Shown here piece after piece: positions 1 to 5,636 of a stretch of DNA of 8,262 nucleotides (positions are counted from its first letter, which is position 1; every line of letters begins with the position of its first letter). Location: NCBI GenBank assembly GCA_009936765.1, contig JAACDL010000086.1:1-8262 (forward strand), given 5' to 3'. The notes below the pieces were generated by a model, which worked only from the letters and a program-made list of their open reading frames with translations, did not search any database and was not told the DNA's origin. This stretch comes from Methanobacteriota archaeon. Lineage in GTDB: Archaea; Thermoplasmatota; Poseidoniia; Poseidoniales; Poseidoniaceae. The position numbers and the translations under genes are program-made.

Positions 1-952
1 CACATGAAGGGTCGAGGTCTTCTAATCCAAATAGGTGTAGGAGTTTGTAAGAACCGCCTCCAAGAACTTGGCCCTCCTTACGTAACTCTGGAACTTTCAC
101 TTCGAAAACCATTCCTGTGTAGTAATCAAGCCCCCTTGCAACACACAGGTTAATCTTCAATGATGGTGGTTTGGGTGCTAACACATCTAGTGCAGTTAGT
201 AACAGATTCAAATCTTCCAAAGAATTCAGAGATACGCCCATCTTTGAAAGAATTCCTCGAGCAGTGTCCAAGGTTTCAATCCCACCTTCTAATTCTGAAA
301 GTATCTTTAGGTCATCAATAACTGTTAATTCAATCCCTTGTGCCTCAAATAAAACTTCTAAATTATCCCAATCTCCTTTATCCAACAATCGCATTGCGTT
401 TGCAACTGGGGATTCTGGCTCTCCTTTTTCTGGGAGTCCAAGCCCGATTAGAATATCGCGTAAAATCCCAACGTGTCCAATTTGAACCTCATAATCTTGT
501 AATCCACAAGCATCCAACATGTCTATTGCAAGTGCCACTACTTCAGCCTCAGCAAGTGGGCCATGCGCTCCAATAAGTTCTGCCCCATACTGGTAAAATT
601 CACGGTAGCGACCTTTTTTTGATTCCTCATATCTGAAGCATTGTCCGAAGTAGGATAATCTCAGAGGTTTAGGAGAACCTCGCATTTCCTCACTGATCAT
701 TCTCATTACAGGTGCAGTTAGTTCGGGGCGAAGAGTTAACGCTCTCTCGGACTTATCTTGGAACGCATACAATTGTTTGACAACACCTGGTCCAGACTTC
801 GCAGTAAACAAATCAAGAGACTCAAAAATAGGCGTCTGAACACGCTTGAAACCATGAGCCAAGGCCTTAGTTTCGAGTAACTTCTCGAAGGCTAATCGCC
901 TGTTCACGACATCCGGGGTAAAGTCCCGGGTTCCGCGTGGCCTCTGTACCAT
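1..952 (-). CDS. hisS: Histidyl-tRNA synthetase (N-terminal 317 residues; gene runs off the window start)
   Basis: Class II aminoacyl-tRNA synthetase that activates histidine with ATP and charges tRNA-His in the cytoplasm. The translation starts MVQRPRGTRDF, the usual beginning of this family. Motif 1 lies near residues 36-49. Motif 2 spans about 99-128 and contains FRYEESKKGRYREF with the ATP-binding arginines. The histidine-specific HisA motif ARGLDYYTG is at 272-280, with the catalytic arginine at 273. The Gly-rich stretch QVLGGGSY follows at 295-302. The end of the catalytic core (motif 3) and the anticodon-binding domain lie outside the window. The ATG at 952 was chosen because the homologous N-terminus begins exactly there; a GTG one codon upstream is possible. 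No Shine-Dalgarno is visible. The gene follows the small membrane-protein gene after 65 nt with no clear promoter or terminator between, so read-through from the upstream operon is plausible but unproven. Confidence 0.96.
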   Translation of the reverse strand, partial: MVQRPRGTRDFTPDVVNRRLAFEKLLETKALAHGFKRVQTPIFESLDLFTAKSGPGVVKQLYAFQDKSERALTLRPELTAPVMRMISEEMRGSPKPLRLSYFGQCFRYEESKKGRYREFYQYGAELIGAHGPLAEAEVVALAIDMLDACGLQDYEVQIGHVGILRDILIGLGLPEKGEPESPVANAMRLLDKGDWDNLEVLFEAQGIELTVIDDLKILSELEGGIETLDTARGILSKMGVSLNSLEDLNLLLTALDVLAPKPPSLKINLCVARGLDYYTGMVFEVKVPELRKEGQVLGGGSYKLLHLFGLEDLDPSC

Positions 953-1017
953 CACATCTACGGGTGCGCTTCCTGCATTTCAGATGAACGGATGGAGTTG
1001 GCACTAAGATGGCTGTA

Positions 1018-1590
1018 TCACCAGTCATCTGCCCAACCCGCTTGAGTTGGCTCGGGTTCGGTTTCAACACCCTCATCCATACTGGAAAGTTCTTCCAAAT
1101 CGGGAGCCTCTGGTACTCCCTCGACAGGTTCGGACAGCTTTGCCATCTTGTCTACCAATTCCCAATCTGGTGCTTCAGGAACTAGTTTTCCGACATTGCT
1201 ATTAGACGGTTTTTCAGTCTCGCCTTCGCTATTATTTTCAAGACTAACAGGAGGTGGTTGTTCTCTTTTTACTGGAGCTATTGGCGCATCTATACCTAAT
1301 TTATTCCAGACATCCACAGATTGATCTTCATCAAGAGACTTTCCTGCAAGTTGATGCTTCTGCTTTTGTTTCATTTCAAAATCACGTTTTGAAGACTCTT
1401 CAGCTTCTACTCGGGATTCTATACTAGCCCACATCTCTGCTTCTTGTGCCTCTTTTTGTTGGCGTTGTCGGTACTCTAAAGCCCACTTACTGGGCATATC
1501 GAACCTTTTCCAAAACCACCTGACAATTGGAATTAGGACAACTGCAATTCCAAGTCCTAACCCAATCCATTGGAATAGGCCTAATGCGAT
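1018..1590 (-). CDS. Small single-pass membrane protein with coiled-coil, acidic Pro-rich tail (candidate NSS transporter accessory subunit); apparent ATC start
   Basis: I do not recognise a named family. An ATG at 1497 gives 159 residues, but the frame stays open for 31 more codons and these encode a clear membrane helix (about residues 3-23, IALGLFQWIGLGLGIAVVL) followed by a positively charged RWFWKRFD. This predicts N-out, C-in topology. No ATG, GTG or TTG occurs in that extension; an in-frame TAA (1593-1591) precedes an ATC codon. The sequence GAGGTGAT (1601-1594) complements the archaeal 16S 3' end and is spaced as a Shine-Dalgarno for the ATC, so I call 190 residues. The cytoplasmic tail has a Glu/Gln/Lys-rich probable coiled coil (about 36-83), a Pro-rich linker, a twofold VPEAPD repeat (137-142 and 159-164), and an acidic end GWADDW. 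The gene lies 17 nt after the NSS transporter stop. Bacterial MetP-type NSS transporters have a tiny one-helix MetS subunit encoded next door; an analogous role here is inference. Confidence 0.75.
   Translation of the reverse strand: MALGLFQWIGLGLGIAVVLIPIVRWFWKRFDMPSKWALEYRQRQQKEAQEAEMWASIESRVEAEESSKRDFEMKQKQKHQLAGKSLDEDQSVDVWNKLGIDAPIAPVKREQPPPVSLENNSEGETEKPSNSNVGKLVPEAPDWELVDKMAKLSEPVEGVPEAPDLEELSSMDEGVETEPEPTQAGWADDW
1099..1182 (-). repeat. Twofold VPEAPD peptide repeat in the small membrane protein
   Basis: Residues 137-142 and 159-164 (numbered from the ATC start) are both VPEAPD, each followed by an acidic, Leu-containing stretch (WELVDKM and LEELSSM). The period is 22 residues. The two DNA copies differ at several synonymous positions, so this is an old repeat kept at the protein level rather than a recent DNA duplication. 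It looks like a short linear docking motif in a disordered acidic tail; that role is inference. Confidence 0.6.
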
Positions 1591-1593
1591 TTA

Positions 1594-1601
1594 ATCACCT
1601 C
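1594..1601 (-). promoter_or_regulatory. Shine-Dalgarno that points to an ATC start
   Basis: The minus strand reads GAGGTGAT, eight bases complementary to the conserved archaeal 16S rRNA 3' end (AUCACCUCCU). The GAGG core lies 7 nt before ATC at 1590, the same core-to-start spacing as the NSS transporter gene upstream. The sequence would be a textbook initiation region if the ATC were ATG. It decides the start of the small membrane protein in favour of the extended form that includes the membrane helix. A GTG inside this site (1598-1596) opens a frame of only five codons. Confidence 0.7.
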
Positions 1602-1607
1602 AGAATT

Positions 1608-3296
1608 TTATTGTGCCTGTTTATCAGCCAGGTGTTCCCAGCCTTCAGGATATTCTCCAACCTCTACTACTAGTTGGTCAGAGCCACCGGGTAGCATAGA
1701 GATGTCTACCTCTGCACCTTCTGGCACATTTCTGAACAATGGCCTCTGAACCAGTTTGCGATTGAAAGCGATGAATCCACCTGCAACTACTCCCCAGAAT
1801 AGAAGAATGATTGTGATACCGTTTGGATTGGTTGGATCCCAAACATTTTCCGTGTTCATAATCATGTCACCAAAGTATGATACAATCAGGACTGTGAACA
1901 AGAATGGGAATGCCAAATACATCAGAATATCCCACCAGCGTCCAATCCAGATATCGTTGTCTCCAGTGTTGATGAAATCATCACGGAATGCAGAAACTCC
2001 GACGCCAAGATATCCTCTCAAACCAGGCGCTGCTTCTCCAGCTTCAACATGTGCTCGCCACTTCTGGTATCCATACTTCCAGATTGTGAAAGCGATGAAT
2101 AGACCGCTAAACATCAGACCGTATCCCCAAATGTGATCTTGAACTTCAAGGAATTGAGGGAATGCTGTGCCGTCTGGAGCAATAGTAATCCATAACAATG
2201 CAGATGGAAGACCGAAAATCAATATTGCAATCGAAGTAAGCAGAACTGATTTCTCACGCTCGTATCCGTGGTCTACGAAATTACGCACACACAATTCAAC
2301 TGTTGAAATCATTGACGTCAGAGCAGCGAATGAAAGTGCTAGGAAGAACCCGGTCATCATCACCCATGCTCCCACTGAGCCACCCGGTGCTTGAGCAAAC
2401 ACTTCAGGTAAAGCAAGGAATGTTATCGCTGAGGAACCATTGGTTACTGTGTCAAGCGGGTTTTCAGATACTGCAAATATTGCAGACAGTACTGTCAATC
2501 CAGCAATAATTGAAATCGAGTTGTTTGCCAATCCCATTGTGAAAGCGTTCAGAGTAGTGTCTTCGTCCTTCCTCATGTAAACTGAATATGTGATTGCCAT
2601 ACCCATTCCTGCTGAACATGACCATGCAGACTGAGACAGACCGTTTATCCAAATTGCTGGGTCGCTAAGTGAACTCCATTTTACTGTGAACATGAACAGG
2701 AAACCGTCCAGGGTTCCGTCTGCCATATCCATCCATAGAGATAGACCTAGAGACATAAACAATAGAACGAACAATGAGATCATTAGAATTACATTGACTT
2801 TCTCAATAGCCTTCGCACCTTTCCAGATTGCTAGAAGTGTGATTGCGATTACTAGGAATTGGAAGAATACAACGTTACCTGATGATTGTAAGAACTCGTT
2901 CCAAACCAACTGTGTATCGACATCTTCTCCAACCAAACCATTGCTAATACCTAACTGGAAATACTTGAGGCACCAACCTGCAACGACTGCATAATAAAAT
3001 CCAATTGCTGTAGAAATCCATGCAGTCCAAAGACCCATCCAAGCGAAGTTCTTTCCAGCGAAAATTCGGAATGTACCAATGGTACCTGTTCTGCTCCTCT
3101 TACCGAGCGCGAACTCTGCAATAACAAGTGGAATAGACCAAGCAAACAAGAAGATTAGCCATGGAATAAGGAAAGTTCCTCCTTCATTCGCACCAACCAT
3201 TCTTGGGAATCGCCAGATGTTTCCAGTACCAATAGCTGCTCCTATTGCTGCGAAGATAAGACCCATCCTGCCACTGAATTGGTCTGATTGACTCAT
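1608..3296 (-). CDS. Sodium-dependent amino-acid symporter, NSS/SLC6 (LeuT-fold) family
   Basis: Integral membrane transporter of 562 residues with about 12 helices, the usual NSS length; it should import an amino acid or related small molecule with sodium. The unwound TM1 is seen at 16-31, with GAAIGTGNIWRFP containing the sodium ligands A21 and N26 and gate residue R29. TM6 has SQSAWSCSAGMG (221-232), where W225 takes the place of the LeuT substrate-gating Phe253 and S226 replaces Thr254. TM7 supplies N258. TM8 has AALTS (324-328), giving Na2 ligands A324, T327 and S328. Both sodium sites therefore look intact. At the LeuT Glu290 position there is Ser262, as in chloride-dependent animal members. 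Its ATG overlaps the peptidase stop (ATGA), and GGAGG sits 7 nt upstream within the peptidase gene, so translation is probably coupled. The pairing with an exopeptidase suggests uptake of released amino acids. The exact substrate cannot be read from sequence. Confidence 0.95.
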   Translation of the reverse strand: MSQSDQFSGRMGLIFAAIGAAIGTGNIWRFPRMVGANEGGTFLIPWLIFLFAWSIPLVIAEFALGKRSRTGTIGTFRIFAGKNFAWMGLWTAWISTAIGFYYAVVAGWCLKYFQLGISNGLVGEDVDTQLVWNEFLQSSGNVVFFQFLVIAITLLAIWKGAKAIEKVNVILMISLFVLLFMSLGLSLWMDMADGTLDGFLFMFTVKWSSLSDPAIWINGLSQSAWSCSAGMGMAITYSVYMRKDEDTTLNAFTMGLANNSISIIAGLTVLSAIFAVSENPLDTVTNGSSAITFLALPEVFAQAPGGSVGAWVMMTGFFLALSFAALTSMISTVELCVRNFVDHGYEREKSVLLTSIAILIFGLPSALLWITIAPDGTAFPQFLEVQDHIWGYGLMFSGLFIAFTIWKYGYQKWRAHVEAGEAAPGLRGYLGVGVSAFRDDFINTGDNDIWIGRWWDILMYLAFPFLFTVLIVSYFGDMIMNTENVWDPTNPNGITIILLFWGVVAGGFIAFNRKLVQRPLFRNVPEGAEVDISMLPGGSDQLVVEVGEYPEGWEHLADKQAQ

Positions 3297-5542
3297 GAAG
3301 AGTCCTCCACAAATTCTGCATCTAGAATTCCTTCTTTGATTTCGTCATCTACCATCATCATCCTAAGGCAGACTCCAAGTCCACCCCAGACAAAGACTAC
3401 TACTGTCATGAATAGCATCATTGAACCAAAGACATTACCAAATGGGGCACGGTAATCTATCTTTAGTTCGTAATATTGTGAGTTAGAAGGATATTCAATT
3501 TTCTGAGTTCCTCCAAGAGTCGATATCATTGATTTAACGTGTAAATTCCCAGTCTGGTCATCACCAATTGGAACATTTGCGACTACTTTGTATCCGGTAC
3601 CTGAGTCGTTTAACAACTGACATTCTCCTCCTTCTTTAACCACAGAGAAACCAGTCATTGACCACGGCTCTGTGAACCATTCCTTAGGTCCATAATCGGA
3701 TTGCTGACGACTAGGTTTTACCATTCGATACATTACGTGGGATTTCATCACATCGAGGTCAATTGCGAAAGCATCGTCCAAGCACATCTCTACAGGTATA
3801 TCTCCCGAATCAGGGATTACTGGTTCAATTATGATTTGATTTCGAACGATATTTGCCATTTCCAAATCCGCTCTTTCTCTTGGATTATCTGCAATCTTGA
3901 TCATGTAAAATGCGACACCGTTGTTCCTAACTGCAATATGGTCAACATCCTCTGGTCGCTGGTGGAATGCTGTTCCAATCTCCATTGTATAACAGTAGGA
4001 GCCGTGTACTCCATAATGCCAATCACAGAAATCACCAGAGGTCGGATACAAATCTGAAGATTGCATGTTGACATAGTCTGTCATAGTTGCCATTTGGTCA
4101 CCGTGGTACACCAATTGGTCGTGATCTGGGCTTTGGCAATTAGTACAATGACCCCAAGGATAGAGCACTAATTCAGAGTAGGAATGGTAAGTTAAGGTAG
4201 CCTTGAACTCTGAAGCACCATCGCCATTATCATCATTCATTTCGGTCATATCTTGAATGAATTTGGTCTCTGGTTCTGAGTTACCGCCCCACCAATCTTC
4301 ATCGACTAGCCCATCTCCATCATCATCCTTGCCATCAACGTGATCTTCATTGACACATTCTGGAGTAGGCGCCCCTACACAGTCGCCATCATTGTCAGTA
4401 TTGTCCACAGGACCATTGTAAACATCGTTATTCTGGCCTGCATAACATGCACCAGGAATCAGTGGACCAGTAGCACCCAGAGGTGCTCCCCACTCGAATT
4501 GGTAGTTTCGATTTAGGTCTACGCCGTCACAGCCTTCATCAACTGATTCATCCAAATCAGGAATCGGAGTAACTCCTGTCACGGTGTTATCACGTAGATT
4601 CTTTCTCCAACCAGCCGCTGAACAATCCCAAGCTTCTTCTCCAGGGCATTGTCCGGGCATGTAAACTTCACGATCGTAGATATTACCGTCGGTATTCAGC
4701 ATTGGAATTAGATAGATTTCTCGATTGTTTATCATGTTAGTCAATTCGACTTCACTGAAATCTTCATCAACCCCAAAATCTCCAGGATTACACGGTTTGC
4801 CGTCACCATTACTATCTTGATATTTAGGAGCGAGGGCTAGACAATCGCCATCGTCATCGACTTGCCCATCTCCATCAGCATCTCCCCACGGGTCTTCATC
4901 GGTTAGTCCATCTCCGTCATTGTCAGTAGGCTCTTTGCCGTAGTAAAATGCAATTGTTTCCATCACAAGAATTGGAGTTTGATAACTCATCCATTCTCTA
5001 GCGTGATGGTTTCCAACAATCATGACATCAGGTCGGTCTGGGTAGTTACCTGTATCGCCATTGAATTCATTGTATTCACCGTCTTCAACATCTCCAGTAA
5101 TCTTCAACCAAGGTGAGGAATGACCGTAATACCATCCTTCATAGGAATCTGTACTGGTTTCTTGGCCTCTAGCGTTCATTCCACCATTGAATCCCTCATG
5201 GAATTGAAAAATATCAGGATTCTCTTGAGCGAGTACCATCATTCTTGTTTTCATGGTTTCGTAAGTATGATATTCTTTGAATTGTAGAATTTCGTTACCA
5301 CCCCAAGGGAACACATATTCACAAACTTCTGTGACCACACCATCAGAATCTACTTCATCTTCACATTCGAGGTATGAGACCTCATTGTTTAGATCCCAAG
5401 TCTCACTAGGTGACTTTTCATTTTCTGATTCTTCTTCGTTAGCGTCAGCAGTATATGATGCACTAACCATAGGCGAAAAGACAGATAGCAAAAACGGTAA
5501 TAGTAGTATAGCAAGCGAAGTCTTTCGGGATTCAATAAGCAT
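3293..5542 (-). CDS. Secreted, C-terminally membrane-anchored M14 zinc carboxypeptidase with calcium-type Asp-rich insertions
   Basis: A 749-residue exopeptidase expected to remove C-terminal amino acids from peptides outside the cell. Residues 1-28 are a signal peptide (basic start, hydrophobic core, MVSA before the likely cut). The catalytic domain runs from about 85 to 560. Zinc ligands are H180 and E183 in HHAREW and H453 in TYHSYSE. Substrate-binding residues are R313 (GWRKN), N344/R345 (GVDLNRNY) and Y499 (YPTSGD). The catalytic glutamate is E521 in YTMEIG. All carboxypeptidase A key residues are therefore present; the S1' specificity position (CPA 255) is C506. Two long insertions carry DxDGDG-type motifs. 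A probable beta-rich domain (560-700) leads to a membrane helix near 702-727 and a short acidic cytoplasmic tail. There are many paired-looking cysteines, fitting an extracellular protein. No classical pro-domain is seen. It is the first gene of the minus-strand block. The ATG at 5542 starts the signal peptide, and no clear Shine-Dalgarno precedes it. Confidence 0.95.
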   Translation of the reverse strand: MLIESRKTSLAILLLPFLLSVFSPMVSASYTADANEEESENEKSPSETWDLNNEVSYLECEDEVDSDGVVTEVCEYVFPWGGNEILQFKEYHTYETMKTRMMVLAQENPDIFQFHEGFNGGMNARGQETSTDSYEGWYYGHSSPWLKITGDVEDGEYNEFNGDTGNYPDRPDVMIVGNHHAREWMSYQTPILVMETIAFYYGKEPTDNDGDGLTDEDPWGDADGDGQVDDDGDCLALAPKYQDSNGDGKPCNPGDFGVDEDFSEVELTNMINNREIYLIPMLNTDGNIYDREVYMPGQCPGEEAWDCSAAGWRKNLRDNTVTGVTPIPDLDESVDEGCDGVDLNRNYQFEWGAPLGATGPLIPGACYAGQNNDVYNGPVDNTDNDGDCVGAPTPECVNEDHVDGKDDDGDGLVDEDWWGGNSEPETKFIQDMTEMNDDNGDGASEFKATLTYHSYSELVLYPWGHCTNCQSPDHDQLVYHGDQMATMTDYVNMQSSDLYPTSGDFCDWHYGVHGSYCYTMEIGTAFHQRPEDVDHIAVRNNGVAFYMIKIADNPRERADLEMANIVRNQIIIEPVIPDSGDIPVEMCLDDAFAIDLDVMKSHVMYRMVKPSRQQSDYGPKEWFTEPWSMTGFSVVKEGGECQLLNDSGTGYKVVANVPIGDDQTGNLHVKSMISTLGGTQKIEYPSNSQYYELKIDYRAPFGNVFGSMMLFMTVVVFVWGGLGVCLRMMMVDDEIKEGILDAEFVEDSS
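3304..3308 (-). promoter_or_regulatory. Shine-Dalgarno of the NSS transporter gene, inside the peptidase 3' end
   Basis: GGAGG on the minus strand lies 7 nt before the ATG at 3296 and within the last codons of the upstream peptidase gene. Together with the ATGA stop/start overlap (3293-3296), it supports the chosen start and translational coupling of peptidase and transporter. Confidence 0.75.
4295..4405 (-). repeat. Asp-rich calcium-type repeat block 2 in the M14 peptidase
   Basis: Residues 380-416 hold DNTDNDGDC and, after a short Cys-containing loop, DGKDDDGDGLVDED. The end of this block closely resembles the start of block 1 (DGDGLTDED versus DGDGLVDED), pointing to internal duplication. 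The block lies in a second insertion, between N344/R345 and the third zinc ligand H453. A further weak unit, DDNGDG, is at 437-442. Confidence 0.7.
4844..4924 (-). repeat. Asp-rich calcium-type repeat block 1 in the M14 peptidase
   Basis: Residues 207-233 contain three consecutive DxDGDG-like units (DNDGDGLTDED, DADGDGQVDD, DDGD), the pattern of thrombospondin type-3 and dockerin-like calcium loops. They sit in an insertion between the first zinc motif (180-183) and substrate-binding R313. That interval is about 130 residues here, against about 55 in carboxypeptidase A. A related unit, DSNGDGKPCNPGD (243-255), follows directly. Confidence 0.7.
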
Positions 5543-5636
5543 GGCTACCGGCTAGGCCAAGACCCACCCCCTCTTCAAAGCGTCGTGTCTCTGAAATAGC
5601 CCCCTGAGGGGGCTGTAGGAATGAACACAAGGGAAA
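5543..5636. promoter_or_regulatory. Divergent intergenic region (M14 operon / MscS gene)
   Basis: These 94 bp separate two divergent ATGs and must hold both promoters or leaders. I see no convincing archaeal TATA box. The sequence has GC-rich tracts. The heptamer GAGGGGG occurs once in each sense direction (5573-5567 for the peptidase, 5606-5612 for the channel). Each copy ends exactly 24 nt before its ATG, about where a core promoter element would sit if the transcripts are leaderless. Confidence 0.4.
5598..5614. promoter_or_regulatory. Perfect GC-rich palindrome between divergent genes
   Basis: AGCCCCC-TGA-GGGGGCT is a perfect 7-bp inverted repeat with a 3-nt centre. It can be extended by a wobble and an A-T pair in the plus-strand transcript. 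It lies 22 nt before the MscS ATG and 55 nt before the peptidase ATG. It could be an operator for a dimeric regulator shared by both genes or a hairpin in the channel leader. There is no T-run on either side, so it does not look like a bacterial-type terminator. Confidence 0.45.

Noticed and set aside
171..576. Two plus-strand open frames of 104 and 78 codons
   Set aside because: They lie wholly antisense to hisS, whose frame is confirmed by class II synthetase motifs; the peptides are low-complexity Ser/Pro-rich shadow translations.
867..1076. 69-codon minus-strand frame bridging the small membrane-protein gene and hisS
   Set aside because: It overlaps both confirmed genes in another frame, and its peptide shows no domain or start signal.
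1756..3291. Several plus-strand frames and two minus-strand out-of-frame ones inside the transporter gene
   Set aside because: All overlap the NSS gene, whose sodium-site motifs fix the true frame.
3701..4057. 118-codon plus-strand frame inside the M14 gene
   Set aside because: Antisense to the C-terminal third of the peptidase, which includes catalytic Tyr and Glu codons; no family-like features.
5598..5614. Palindrome read as an intrinsic terminator
   Set aside because: No T-run follows on either strand, and it sits upstream of two divergent genes rather than downstream of any.
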